Shown here: piece by piece, positions 23,124 through 34,296 of the stretch | Layout of the letters: each line of letters opens with the position of its first letter | How positions within the stretch are numbered: the stretch's first letter is position 1 | NCBI RefSeq assembly: GCF_016920785.2 | Contig: NW_024609880.1 | Coordinates: 61,939,830-62,003,829, forward strand | Reading direction: 5' to 3' | DNA length: 64,000 nt | Source of the DNA: Ixodes scapularis | Taxonomy: Eukaryota; Arthropoda; Arachnida; Ixodida; Ixodidae | The notes under the pieces: generated by a model | What the model saw: the letters and a program-made list of their open reading frames with translations, nothing else | The model's database searches: none | What the model was told of the DNA's origin: nothing | Program-made: the position numbers and the translations under genes

Positions 23124-23945
23124 TCCTTACTTATTAGTGTATAACCGTACCGCAAAATGTGATAAATCAAAAAAGGACTTGTGACTGGCTTGTTAGCGGC
23201 AAGCCGCTGGTTCCGAAACATTCGTGCCTGGTTCAAGATTTGCGAAAGCTTTGCATTCGGGCATGCGTCACTGTGATCGAGAGCCGTAATATTCCTTTTA
23301 CGGCGGGTTTTTTTATACAGGCGACTAGAATTGCAACCATATTTTGTTTGAAAGCCTATAAGTAGGTTGCAAAAATGTCTCAGGGGACCTTTTGTTAGAA
23401 TGCGTGAATGTAAAACATGGATATATAAATGCAGGGCTTATTTTTGGACATTATACTATATTTCCGTAAACGACAAGAGACTTTTTTTTTTGTCATCCGA
23501 AAGCCAGGAATGAAAAAGGGAGCGACACACAGGTACCAAGGCCTAACTGCTTGTCGTGCCCTTTTTGTCCTCATTCTAGAATATTGAAAGTTCCCCAACG
23601 TGCCAGTCACAGAGTATTGGCCGAATAAAGAAATAAAAAAAAAACAGTTATGCCCGACTCTAAAGTTAAGCGAAACTTTTTTTTTTAAAGAACAGAAGAG
23701 CTAGGTTGTACTGATGACTAGCAATTAAGCCACGCTAGGTGAAAAAAAAAAAACAAAAAAAAAACGCAAGGAGGCGATGACAGGAGAGCATAGCAAACAA
23801 ACAAAACTAAATTTAATACTGGAATAAACTCAGCCGTGCACGGCAACCCCAACACCAACAGAAACATACTCCTAGTGTGAAGCTACGGATTTCATGCGAG
23901 CCAGAGAGTAACGCAAACAAGACTCGACACCCAATAAACAAAACA
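23124..23945. other. Non-coding, A-rich tracts
   Basis: Poly-A and poly-T tracts around 23475, 23633-23646 and 23740-23765, with no supported gene. Confidence 0.5.
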
Positions 23946-23949
23946 AAGA

Positions 23950-24416
23950 AACAGAAAAAAATGAAACACGCGTTTACAATTCTCTGTAATGCCGAATTAG
24001 AGCGCAGCTCTTGAGGAAGAGGAGGGGAGGGTATGGAGGGGAGGGCGTGCTCCTCCTCTTCCTCCGTACCCACTGCTCCTCGCCTCCTCGTCCTCCCCTC
24101 CTCCGCCTCACCTCCCCCTCCTCTCCTCCTCCCCTCTCTTTCCCTCTTCTCTCGTAACGCCACTCGTGAAGGCCTCGTAAAGGTCCTGACCTTCACGAGT
24201 GAAGGTCACGGGAAAATCGTGACCTTCACGTGACCTTTACAGTTAAGTTCTTGACCTTTCTGATGTCAATCGTGACCCTCGTGACGTCACGTGTGACGCC
24301 ATTATAGGAAATGTCCCATAACGCAACGAGCAGTTACGCCGACAGCAACGGCAACGACGGCGGCGACACCGCTCAAGCCAGAAGCGGGCGCTTAAGAGCT
24401 GAGCTCTAAAAACATG
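23950..24416 (-). repeat. Composite repeat F, copy 1, with tandem core
   Basis: Read on the minus strand it has four parts. The head starts TTTTTAGAGCTCAGCTCTTA and holds GTCGGCGTAACTGCTCG and GTTATGGGACAT (about 24416-24300). A core holds repeated GTGACCTTCACG units (about 24290-24165). A long purine-rich tract follows (about 24155-24020). The tail reads CTCAAGAGCTGCGCTCTAA then GGCATTACAGAGAATTGTAA (about 24015-23975). The same head, purine tract and tail, around a different tandem core, occur on the plus strand at 60600-61390. Head and tail both contain TTAGAGCNCAGCTCTTNAG in opposite orientation, which may be terminal inverted repeats. No protein. Confidence 0.65.
24168..24260. repeat. 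Short tandem array of TGACCTTCACG units (AGGTCA half-sites)
   Basis: Core of composite repeat F. TGACCTT or AAGGTCA occurs at about 24187, 24202, 24220, 24231 and 24252 in both orientations. Two direct copies 11 bases apart (24220 and 24231) form a DR5-type nuclear-receptor-like arrangement. Whether any receptor binds is unknown. Confidence 0.6.
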
Positions 24417-26170
24417 AATGGCCAACTCAATGCTGACCAAACAAGGAAAGAAAACGATTGAGCGCGAACGGCACCGCTATCACCCCCCATAAACCCAAAA
24501 GCGACAGTGAACTCCTCTAAAATGTTCAAAAGTTTCTCACTTCGCATTACATTGCCAGAGGCTGAAGCTGAACGACCAAAGAAACGAGCCGTAACTTGCC
24601 GATAGACTCAGGGTCCCAAAGCTGCCAGAAGCCTGGAGTCGTGCCAGAGAAGGCGTTCGTCTCAGTGCTGAAACTGTTCGTCTGACGCTCGGAGAGGAGT
24701 CGTCAGCACACACCACACTCATGCTCCCACCAGCAAACGCACAAACTAAGCAAGCTCCACAGGCAAGACAGGAGCTTAAAACGGAAACGCTCCGGTACAA
24801 AACATTCTTTGTTACAAACTCCTCTTATATAGGCTCTTCCACTGTCCAACATGCTGACCCCGGCCTTTCGGGTCAGCCATTTTCCCAGAAAAAAAGATCT
24901 ACCCGGTATCGACCCAAATGGCAACATATATTGCATTTTCCGACAGCCAAACAGAATTGCGGATTCATTTCCCCATACCAGTTCAGAAACAACAATTATC
25001 GCCAATACAGAGAAAACAACTACTGCAAGCGGCAGACTGAGCAGAGCAGCCGCCACCAAAAAGAACTCTGGTCAGTGGAAACATCTCCGATTTGGGAACA
25101 AAAGAAAAAAAAAACGAGGATAGCTCGGTGATATCCAGTATCTCGGCGGCGCCTTCGCGTGCCAAGTCGGCAACATTCGCGAGTCAGCAAACCCACCTCC
25201 AAACTCCGTCTGCGAGGTCAACGCCACAAAACTGTGCCCAAAGATTAACCATAATCCTTCGCCCGCCGCCGTCAATAAGTAAACCCGTTGAGGACCAAGA
25301 AAAGAAAGCGACGGGGAGAAAGGAGATTAAAAGCGGCCCCAAGCACATCAAAATAAAGAAAAAATTAAGAAACGCCTGGATTTGTGACAGTGCCTTTATC
25401 TTCTCTGTAATACTTATTATGAGAAAGTTATGTGGACAACGGGATGAAGGCATTTTTCGGCGAAGAGGATAGGCTCAAGTCCTTCCTTGCTTTTCCCGCG
25501 TCTGTGTTGTGCTTCTCCGACCCTTCGATACTGACGAGGGGGGCCGCCGGTTAATTTTCAGGGGGGGGGGGGGACACTTGCGCATGGTGTCCCCCCCTCG
25601 TCAAACACAGGGGAGGACCGGACCCCCCCCCCCCCCCCCCCCCCCGGATTTACGGCGCTGCTTTCAAGCCTCTTTTGTAATTCACCTCCAAGTTTTCTCA
25701 CCGTTTGCGCGACACCGGCTGAAACTGCACATGCGCGACACAGATGGCATATGCGCGACACGAAGAGAGTGTAACTCAACTTGGGCCACAGAGACAGGCT
25801 GCGCACGCGGGACAAAGTCACAAACTGCGCATGCGCAACAGGAAAATAATGTAGCTCGTCCGCGTGCCCGACAAAGACTGCGCATGCATGACCGAAACGT
25901 TTGTCCTTCATATTTTTTTATTAGAGACAGGGATATGCCAAGATTGTAGTGGACAAAACATAATTAGTCAGTGTCTATTGGAAATTAGCAAAATTCTAAT
26001 TTCTTACATCGAGAAAAAAAAATTAAATCAAGGAATTTACTCCCTCGGGAGAACTATGCTTGATAAACACCAGAAACTGCAAAAATGAGAAATATATGGT
26101 AATAATGGTAAATGAGACCTGTCTGTTTTTTCTGTTACTTCTGCTCATCAAAAAAAAACCCCAGTCTCAG
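24417..26170. other. Non-coding stretch with homopolymer and motif clusters
   Basis: Open frames at 24703-25131 are unassigned. A poly-G run (25561-25573) and a poly-C run (25623-25645) lie about 50 bases apart. No supported gene. Confidence 0.45.
25722..25895. repeat. Degenerate array of CTGCGCATGCGCGACA units
   Basis: At least six spaced, imperfect copies of CTGCGCATGCGCGACA (about 25725, 25746, 25799, 25825, 25862, 25878). The core TGCGCATGCGC matches the palindromic NRF-1 recognition motif, so the array is either a decayed minisatellite or a cluster of NRF-1-like sites. Confidence 0.55.
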
Positions 26171-26176
26171 GGTAAA

Positions 26177-26262
26177 CGACGAATCTGGTAATAGTTTGAC
26201 GAATTGGCATAGTGACGAACTGCCCTATGACGAATTGCCCTGTGTGACGAATTTGCGAGTCC
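26177..26262. repeat. Minisatellite, unit about TGACGAATTGCCCTATG
   Basis: Five imperfect tandem units of about 17 bases sharing TGACGAAYT. No coding meaning is evident. Confidence 0.6.
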
Positions 26263-28460
26263 AGCGAACTATAGAGGGCGCAGTGATCAAGCAAAGCGAC
26301 GGGCGAAAGGGGGTCGTTTTCGTCGTTCGATCAGCACGCGGACCTTCATGCATTTATTTCACTGCAGCGTAGAACCGGTGATGCATATAGAAGCAAAACA
26401 ATTTTTTCGACGGAAAGATCCTTCTTCGAGTCAGTGTGCAGGAATGACACGGCGGAAGCATAAAAGTATTCACTGGGAACTATGCTTGTTTCTATGCTGC
26501 CTACGAGAAACAAGCAGCGATAGCAGACGACATAGTCAAAACGACCTCCACTCCTCAGCTTCTCGGCGTTGACGCTACGCAGCGTCGATTTCGCTGAAGT
26601 CGCTGAAGTAGCCCCCAGTTGACGTGCGTCGAATTATCATTCGACGAACGGCCCCACAGCCGTCCAATGGACGACGTCGAGACGTATTACTACGCAATAG
26701 TCTTCATACTTCGTTTCACGATAACTTGGTGAACTGTGGGCCCCCGCGACTTTATAAGGGCGCCGGAGCAAGGCGCGTGATAACACTCCGTGGTCGAGGC
26801 CCCTGGGGCCTCGTTACAACCACAGCAACAGAGCCCTCCGTGACAAAAATTAGTTCTAGGCTTCTTTTTCTTTTAACGGCGTTTGAAATCGCGCGATTTC
26901 ATCTATAACGAGAAGATATAAAGAATAAATAATAATAATCACAAATTTCTCAGTTTCAATTATATTTAAACCAAATAATGACACCACATCCATATCTGCT
27001 CGATTTGTCTCGTCTTGTAGCGCCGTGGCAATTGGCAATCACTGGCGATCACAGCCGTGTAATCGACCGTTTTCCGCTCAAAACATCGCACCGTGCCCTG
27101 GCATTAGCACCGGTCACAGATTCGTGGCTAAATTGAGCGTATGGTTCTCCCGTGAACTGTTCTCGTAGCGCTCGCTATTCTAGCGGACAGAAATGTAGCG
27201 GCGGTGAACGCTCATTCTAAGTTGATAGGTTTCGAAGCCGGCGACTCTTGGCTACAGACGACAGCCGGTTCCTCGTGGCCTCGCGCCTCGCATTTGGCGT
27301 AGTAACACAAATGTTGCCATGACGTCAGATCACGTGTCTCGCTCCGACGCTCTTCTTGAGTCGCGGGGCCATAGCCTCCACAGTTCGCCAAGTTATCGTG
27401 GAACGGAGTAGAGCTTTATCGAACTTATGTAGGTTGCATTTTTATCTTCCATACGAAGATTTCCATTTATTTCGACGGAATATAGTGCAAAGCTCCAGAG
27501 TCAGGACAAACAGGGGAATAAAAGATGCCATAAAGGCGCCGCACGGTTCTACAACTATACGCGCGCGGCGGCGGCGGCGGCTCATAACCTCCAAACTCGC
27601 AAATACGGCAACATCATCCAAAAAACAAACAAAAGAAAAACACCTGAATTTGAGCTTTACTCGTAAACCGCCCTGCTTGTTTCCAACGGTGATACCACCC
27701 GTTGGAAACAGCGAAGTCGTATTGCAGAACAAGCAGGGAGTCGAGATACACAGAGTCACCGAACCTAAAACCGGAAACGGAAAATACCGAAAAGACAGTA
27801 ATAGAAGCGCGAAATTACCAAAACAACATGGTCCTTTTTTTGTTTATTTTTCTTTCTTCTATTCATTCTTTTTAATTTTTAGCTTTTATTTTGCTTTTCG
27901 TTTCATATTCCTCTCGTTCACTCTTTCTCTTTCTCTTTCTTTCTCATTGACGTTGCGCTTTTTTCTTTATCTGGCGCATGCGCGTTTTGCATTTCTGGGG
28001 TTCTGATTCCAATTTTAGGAACGATAACGTCACCTTGAGCCGCTGATATATGACAAAACGAGGGTGAAGAAGTGATTAGCCACGCGTCATTGTATGCGAC
28101 GACTGAAAAACTGAAAAAAAAGGGGGGAAGTGGGCACTAAATATAATTTGCAGCAGTATTTTGATTTCTCGATCAAACCATCATGTGCAGAATTGCAATG
28201 AATGAAAAACGCGTCGTCTTCTTTAAGCGTAACCTCGGAGGTTACTTTTTTTTATTTTTTTTTATTCTCCTTTCTTGCGACGACAGCGAGAATGCTCAGG
28301 GTTGGGCGAAAGACTGTCGCGTGAGGTGACTCGTAACATGCGTCATAATAAAGACCCGCGGGAGCATGTCGGTACATCAAGTCACTCCTCCCCGTTAGGT
28401 TTCCGTTCGAGCAATGCAATTGATACTGTGTGCGTAATTTTTTTTTTATTTTATGTAAAT
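26263..28460. other. Non-coding stretch; short palindromes and pyrimidine tracts
   Basis: A perfect 19-base palindrome (CGAGGCCCCTGGGGCCTCG) lies at 26795-26813. A nested hairpin lies near 27668-27741, with inner arms TGTTTCCAACGG/CCGTTGGAAACA and outer arms CCCTGCTTGTT/AACAAGCAGGG. Pyrimidine-rich DNA runs about 27840-27965. The 216-codon plus frame at 27356-28006 spans low-complexity sequence and is not called. Confidence 0.45.
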
Positions 28461-28461
28461 T

Positions 28462-28545
28462 TAAGAAACGCAGGACGTGGCGATCCCCGAGCACTTCATT
28501 ATTGCTCCTCAGCCAATTAGCTTGCACCATTAACCAATGAGAATG
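28462..28545 (+). repeat. Dispersed repeat G, copy 1
   Basis: TAAGAAACGCAGGACGTGGC and the following 50-60 bases resemble 47186-47265 (TAAGAAACGCAGGGCGTGGC...). The similarity decays quickly, so the family is short or old. Confidence 0.4.
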
Positions 28546-28789
28546 GCGAATGACCAATCGCAGAGCAAGAATCCTGAACAGAATGAGCCTTAAACAACCG
28601 GAAGAAATAAGCACGAAAACGGGACGAAAACTGACGCCCGGCCGAGTCTGTTAGTAACTATAGAAGATGAAACTTCGACAGTATTAACTACCATAATACC
28701 GTCCAAACAGTGGGCAAGAAAAACGCTCAAAAACTTCTCCTTCTCTCCCCGCGTCCTCCTATTTCGTGCATACTCAGATATTGAATGTG

Positions 28790-28960
28790 GACCCTCTTTC
28801 AAAAGTCCGCGGCAAAGCCTGTCCGCCATTGCTTGCTCACACATACCCGGAGCACGTATGGGACACCGAGCGCTGCGTCAACGTTCGGTGATCCGATCGC
28901 GCGCTCCGTTTGCATGAGTGGATGTTGGGTGGATGTCAATGGCTAAACCCTTTGCAACGG
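28790..28960 (-). promoter_or_regulatory. Possible minus-strand start region with ATGGCGGAC
   Basis: CpG-rich DNA (about 28860-28910) lies upstream, on the minus strand, of GAGCAAGCAATGGCGGACAG. From that ATG a frame stays open for about 78 codons (MADRLCRGLLKEG...). The ATGGCGG start context and CpG density are typical of broad metazoan promoters. No family match and no clear donor, so this may be chance. Confidence 0.2.
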
Positions 28961-29089
28961 GCGGTAGCTTGCGCCACCCAGTCCAAGCAATGGCAACCGC
29001 CAATTGTTGCTCCACAGACTTTTGAAAGAGTGGTCTTCCCGCCAGTCACACAGGAAATACACCGTACTTAACGCAGTCTGCAGACACTA

Positions 29090-29250
29090 GAGAGTTGTAG
29101 GGAATCGTTTTTGCACTTCCAATATGGTACGATGGCCCCTCCGGTACTCACTGCGCATGCGTTACCGCAGAAGACGCGCGCATGCGCAGTTCGTACCGGA
29201 GAACCCATCGTACCGTTTCGGATGTGCAAAAACGATTCCCTAAAACTCCC
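29090..29250. mobile_element. Foldback MITE with TAGGGAATCGTTTTTGCAC termini
   Basis: The left end TAGGGAATCGTTTTTGCAC (29098-29116) recurs exactly inverted at 29224-29242. The arms extend inward through GGTACGATGG...CCATCGTACC to a GCGCATGCG-rich centre, so nearly the whole 161 bases can fold into one hairpin. Outside, GAGAGTTG and AAACTCCC continue the pairing and resemble the GGGAGTTTT ends of the elements at 2898 and 4505. No clear target duplication. Confidence 0.7.
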
Positions 29251-30459
29251 TTCCGTCTGAGGAGTGTTTTGGTCCCTGTGTGACGGTTGCATAACGTTGG
29301 GCACGCAAAACCTGTCTGCACGCAGACATGTTCGAAGTGTATACGCATATCTAAAGCCCACATATATCGAAAAATGCCTGAGGCATGTCCGTATATAATT
29401 TTGTCGTCATGTCCGCAGCGAATATTGTGTCTTTTTATTATTATTATTATTACGTTTGGGCATTGTTACTGCGGATTTGGGAAACTATACGGGTCGAAGC
29501 ATATATTTCGTCCGCAAACAATCCAGAAATAAAATTTATAGTAACAGAAAGAAAGAAAGAGAGAGACGCCTGCCACGGTCAACGACCTAATATAAATAAC
29601 CGAAGCCCTTCCAAATTCACTAACCCCCCCCCCCCCCCCCCCCCCAACCCAATCTAAGTCAAAATTGCATCCCCTCCCTGAACTCCAGCAATGCGTCCTC
29701 CTCGTCCCGTTTTCGCCGCCGATCAAAGCGTAGCCGCCCTTGGGAGAGTCCCGTTCAAAGAGCCGCCGTCATACCGGCGACATATACACATCCGATTGCC
29801 GACGCAAACAGAAAGTCGATGAGGGCACATATACTGGTTCTCCGCGCGCAGTGTACAGTCAGCCTAGTGCTCACCTCTCCGCACGCGTGCTTGGCGGCGC
29901 TCCGGAAACAAGGGTAGAGTGCAACGCCAGGCATCCGGCAGAGATCCCGAGTCGTCGGTGATCGGGAACACGGGTTGGGGGGGGGGCGGGGGAGGGAGGA
30001 ACACCGTCTGCTATCTCTCTCATTCGCCGAACCTCGCCTCGAAGTCCAGGGCTGCGCAAGTGGGCGGAAACTTTTGACGGAGACAACCGTCGGATAAAAA
30101 GAGACGGAAGAAACAAGCAGCGCGCATCTTCCGCCGTCTGAAGGTTGTAGCTTGTTCAAAGGGTGGAATTTCAATACCAAATGCTTGGCGACATCAGTTT
30201 TCCTTTTTTTTATGATAAGGGGGTGATACACCCACACTTGTACAGATTACTAGAATAAGTTAGGAATGTCATTTACAATTACACGAGGCTAAATTGTAAC
30301 TAATTACAGTTACAATAACCCGGCCATAAAAGTAAATGACCGTGACCATAAAAACTAATGCATTACTTATGCGGCGTTACTTTCTTCCTCACTGTCCTAG
30401 GATAAGGCATAAATGACGAGAGTGTTATGAAAGCGTTTCTTTTTGCCACTTGTCACACT
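29251..30459. other. Non-coding; poly-C tract and weak donor-like site
   Basis: A TTA microsatellite lies at about 29436-29452 and a poly-C run at about 29624-29645. A minus-strand donor-like site (GCGGAGAG|GTGAGC, about 29870-29875) follows a GC-rich open stretch that may be an untranslated exon. The 160-codon minus frame at 29755-30237 has no domain. Confidence 0.4.
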
Positions 30460-30467
30460 TCTGTGAC

Positions 30468-30563
30468 CAGGCACGTAGCCAGGGGGGGGGGGGGGGGGGG
30501 GCGTGGGGCCCAGCCCCCCCCCCCCCCCCCCCCCCCCGAAACAATATCCTAGCTACGTGCCTG
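30468..30563. mobile_element. hAT-like MITE, CAGGCACGTAGCC termini, copy 1
   Basis: A 96-base element starts CAGGCACGTAGCC and ends AGCTACGTGCCTG. It is flanked by a perfect 8-base direct repeat TCTGTGAC (30460-30467 and 30564-30571), the target-duplication length of hAT and P-type elements. Its interior is a run of about 20 G followed by GCGTGGGGCCCA and about 24 C, so the whole element is one long G:C hairpin. A second copy lies at 41537-41627. Confidence 0.85.
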
Positions 30564-30799
30564 TCTGTGACACTGAGCAACCTCTGGCTCTCGAAAGTCT
30601 CGTCGGACGTCTTGCCTCTTTTCTAAGTAAAGATGTCGTCCGCCGCACGGACGCATTACGCACAGCATTGCGTGCTTCTTGAGAAAATTGGAACAACTTT
30701 CTGCCTATGTAGAAGCGCAAAGCTTTGTTGTTGCAGTTGCGCTGTTAGAATAGCAAAGCTGTTAAAATAATAATACAAATAGTTCAACTCGAATAAAAT

Positions 30800-31031
30800 C
30801 AATGTACTATTGGGGAAAAATAGAATGCGAACGAAGAAGCGCGCGGCTCGCGGTACAGGCTGCGCCGCCTGGAAGTGTGCCTAGGAACGAGGGTGCGTGG
30901 TCTACTCCGATGTGTTTACGATCTTCGCTCGGCGCTTCCCAAGCTTCGGCATTCAGCCTCTTAGTGCGCTGAAAGCTATCGCCGCTGTCTTTGCTCGCTC
31001 TGCGCGTGCGGCGCGAAGACGCCCGCTCAGC
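30800..31031. other. GC-rich stretch, minus frame without domain
   Basis: A minus-strand frame open from 31121 to 30807 is arginine- and serine-rich and matches nothing recognised. It overlaps the hairpin at 31032-31101. Confidence 0.3.
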
Positions 31032-31101
31032 CAGTCTGAGTTGTGACATTAAGCAATGCAAAACGTCACGCCTGCATTGCTGAATGTCACAACTCAGACT
31101 G
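31032..31101. repeat. 70-base hairpin with about 28-base arms
   Basis: CAGTCTGAGTTGTGACATT and then AAGCAATGCA pair with TGCATTGCT and GAATGTCACAACTCAGACTG across a loop of about 13 bases (AAACGTCACGCC region), with only one or two mismatches. A pre-miRNA-like fold or a tiny foldback element are both possible. Confidence 0.65.
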
Positions 31102-31378
31102 CGTTTTTGTGGTCTAAACATGTATTGGCATCGTCATTCGCTGAACTGCCTCCGTAAGTTGCGCTGATTGGCTTTCCGAGCGTTGTGCGGAAAAGTAGAC
31201 GGACGGGCTTTTTTTTTAAAGAGTCGACCTCAATGATATATGCCTCGAGGTTTACCCACTATTTTTTTTTCTTCAGTCAGCCAATAAAAGGTCGGCGTTC
31301 TGACATCATCGCAACCCCTGCGCACGAAGCAGACGAACTTGCGCTCCGCATAAACTTCCCCTCGTTTCCAAGCCGTGC

Positions 31379-31549
31379 TATACTTTGTTTCACGTTATGT
31401 ACGAGCGAAGTGAAAGCTACAAGCGCGAGCCCAACGCTCTGAGCGTTCCTGCTTCGCACGTGCGCTCGTGCACTACAGTCGCTGTCACAAGCAGCATGCT
31501 CGCGCTTGTAGCGTTGGCTTCGCTCGCACATAAGCTGAAACAAACTATA
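31379..31549. mobile_element. TA-site foldback MITE family, copy A
   Basis: Termini TATACTTTGTTTCACGTTAT and ATAAGCTGAAACAAACTATA bracket 171 bases. Inner arms contain GAGCGAAG and CAAGCGCGAGC with their inverted partners. Two more copies of matching length lie at 42107-42278 and 46173-46343. The doubled TA at each end fits insertion at a TA dinucleotide, as in Tc1/mariner-type elements. No protein is encoded. In this copy pairing continues outward for another 10 bases. Confidence 0.85.
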
Positions 31550-31694
31550 GCGTGCCTTGCGTGGCGGTGGACGACCACGAAGTGCGAGTAAGTGGACTTC
31601 GCATATTTCGTTATTCTTCACTTGTTTCGGTTTTACAGGGCCCGGGTTCGTCCCGGGTGCCATTGTTTTCGCAACGAGAAGTTTAAAAAGTAAG

Positions 31695-33945
31695 ATGAGC
31701 TCTATTGAGATCAGTACGACGGCACTTGGTGGCCGGGTGTCTCAGCGGGCAGCCGAAAGCTCGCAGGACTAGAGGAGCATTCCTCCTCGCCTACCATCAG
31801 GTATGCTTGTATCTAATTTTCTTTTTCTTCACGCCGATATTACCGGAAGGCCGTACAAAGTCACTGATTTCAAGGACGCGCTTTTTTCAATCAGTGAGCG
31901 GAAGGACCTCCTCGGCTTGAGCCCATAGCAGATGAACCACGTCTGGATGGCCACCTTCACCAATGGAGCAGCCAAATACAAGATGATGTCATGCGAGGAG
32001 CTTAAGGTGAAACAAAAAAAGATACATGATCATCGACCTTTGCAAGCGCGAAATCAAGCCGAAGCTTTTATGGCTTCGATTGCCTCTACCAGATAGGGAA
32101 GCCAGGAGGGTCCTTGAGCCGTTTGGCACTGTCAAGGATATCAAGCGAGAAAGATAGCGGTTTTCGGGCCTTGATGAAACGGAAACGTTGACACGAGGTG
32201 TGATGCTTGTTCTCAAGAAACTTCTTGTTGTGGAGAGGGTTCCACATACGCTGAACATCTACGGGGTGAACACACTGATGGTCATTCCTCGTCGACCTCC
32301 CCTTTGCTTACGATGTCAAGCCATCGGCCATATCCGAAGACAGTACTTCGCCCCGCGCTGCACTAAGTGCTGGCTTCGAGGAGTGTGTCCCTACGAACTC
32401 CTCGAAGCTGATAAGAAACGCACCATAGGTACTGAGGAAAACGAGCACATTATGGACATGGAGGACATGTAAAAGGAGGATTAGAGCTCGGCTCTAAAAT
32501 CCCCTGAAGTCGTAACGAATGAAGCTAAGTTGCACTCTGAGGCTACTGAAGATAAAGCTGTCGAGGTGCTTTCTGAGGATGATGAAGAAATACTATCATA
32601 GCTAACACGAGAAAGGATATTGGGAAACACCCAAAACAAATGTTCAAAACCTTGGAGGGCGAGGTGAAGAATGAAAGGTGGTTGCGCAAAAAAGCCAAGC
32701 TCAGTAGAAGTGACCTCCACAGGTCTGACGAACACGGAAGCATCAAAAAGAGTTCCTTGGTGACAGAAGGGCAGCATACAAGCTTGGACCTTCAAGAACA
32801 AAGGGGCAAGCCTAAATTCAGGGATCGGGTAAAAACGATTGAACCCCAACAAATTCGATATCGACAATAAACATGACTAGAGTATTCGATGGCACCACCT
32901 AGGTGGGCCCCTTCAGTACAGCTGCTCCTAATGTCCGTGGAATCAATTCATCCAAAAAGCAGTATCAAATATTTCGTTTCTTAGAAAAGCAGAGTTGTGA
33001 TATAGACACATTACAAGAAACAAAGCTTTCAGAAAACGACGCGCTGCTCTCTGTTACCCATGGATGGAGGGATTCGCATGACATATTTCATTATCCAGCT
33101 ATCGACTGCTTTGCCGGATGTGTTATCTTGTTTAGGAAAGATCTTCAATATCAAATGTGCAGTGTCCTTGAAGGCGCTGACACTATTCGACTTCTGGCCG
33201 CCAACGTGCTTATTCATAACCTACCTTGGCGTATAATAAATTTGTATGCCTACAATAGTGTAATCCAAAAAGAAAGCTCGTTTCATCCAGTGTGAATTCA
33301 TGCCGATGCCAGGTTCAATGTAATCGTCTTAGGCGATATAAATAACTGTGTGCTGCATGACAGACAGCACCACCCAAAAAATTTCAGTATCCCAGCACAG
33401 ACTTTTTGGGAAATGTTGTTTAAGATTGTGATTTAATTGATACATCAACAACAAATAGCACGTTAAAATACACATACTTCCAAATGTACCCTCATGCACG
33501 GTTAACCTTATCTATATTTCTGAATCAGTTAAAAATGCCCTAAGCGATTATGAAGTAATGCCAACGTTCTTTTCAATTCATTATATGGTAAGGGTAAACG
33601 TAACCGTTAAAAGATGCCCGGTAAAACAGACGCCAAAATCATGGCCACTCTGAAAAATGAATTTCAAACAACAATGAAAGGCTTCTCGACACTGGTTATT
33701 TCAAACAAAGTGTAGATGAACTGTTAAAAGAACTTGGACAGGCGAAAGATGGGTGTTGCCAGAAATGATAACTATTCAAACTTAATATAAGAAAGACAGC
33801 GATCAAAACATCTATCACAAGATTTTCGGAAAAAAGCCGAGAAACGACGCTTGAACAGGAGTATTTTGTACCTTCACCAACTCGAGTCCCTATAACCTGG
33901 ACAATACAAATATTACATCAAAAACATGTCGGAAGACACCTAAGC
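31695..33945 (+). pseudogene. LINE relic: ORF1 with CCHC knuckles plus endonuclease
   Basis: A 5' part of a two-ORF non-LTR retrotransposon of L1/Tx1-like design. ORF1 starts MSSIEISTTALGGR at 31695 and is frameshifted. A degenerate RRM-like stretch covers about 31860-32270 (MNHVWMATFTNGAAKYKMM; RVLEPFGTVKDIKRE). CCHC zinc knuckles follow at about 32297-32395 (PPLCLRCQAIGHIRRQYF, then RCTKCWLRGVC; the last positions of one knuckle are changed). A charged ORF1 tail ends at 32868. ORF2 begins about 32903 with an apurinic endonuclease fold: APNVRGINSSKKQYQIFRFL, then DIDTLQETKLSE (the QETK metal-binding glutamate is kept), a long open frame to 33295, and NVIVLGDINN at about 33315. Decayed downstream sequence continues to about 33945. 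RT is absent, so the element is truncated as well as mutated. Confidence 0.8.
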
Positions 33946-34290
33946 ACTCCTTATTAGTTGTGAATGCGAAAGCATGAATGTCCGATGATGTGGATGCTAG
34001 AGGCGACGCCACGTTGGTCGGCGACGAGACGAGCAGAAGCCTCCGAGCGCGCACCAACGCGTCCCTTTTTACCGGCGCGGGACCCGTAGTGGCATGGGGT
34101 TGCGGCGGTTAGTTTTATCGGCGCACTGGCGGCACTAGAGTTCCTGTATAGGCTCCCTACGGGAGCCAGTGTTGCGCGTTCATCCCCGTAGCGCCGTCTT
34201 TCCTGAGTTTTTCAATGAGTGTTTAAAGAAATGTACATAAATGCGTTTAAAAAAAGAGGCGGCAATAAAGAAAAAAAAAAGGGGGGGGGG
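33946..34290. other. Repeat-like unassigned segment with poly-G
   Basis: Begins TTAGTTGTGAATGCGAAAGC directly where the LINE relic ends and continues GC-rich to about 34200. Contains the short palindrome GGCTCCCTACGGGAGCC (about 34150-34166). Ends in an A run followed by G15 (34281-34295). Confidence 0.4.
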
Positions 34291-34296
34291 GGGGGC

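Noticed and set aside
27356..28006. 216-codon open frame, the longest on the plus strand
   Set aside because: Its second half is a pyrimidine-rich low-complexity tract read as Phe, Ser and Leu, and the first half has no motif or splice support.
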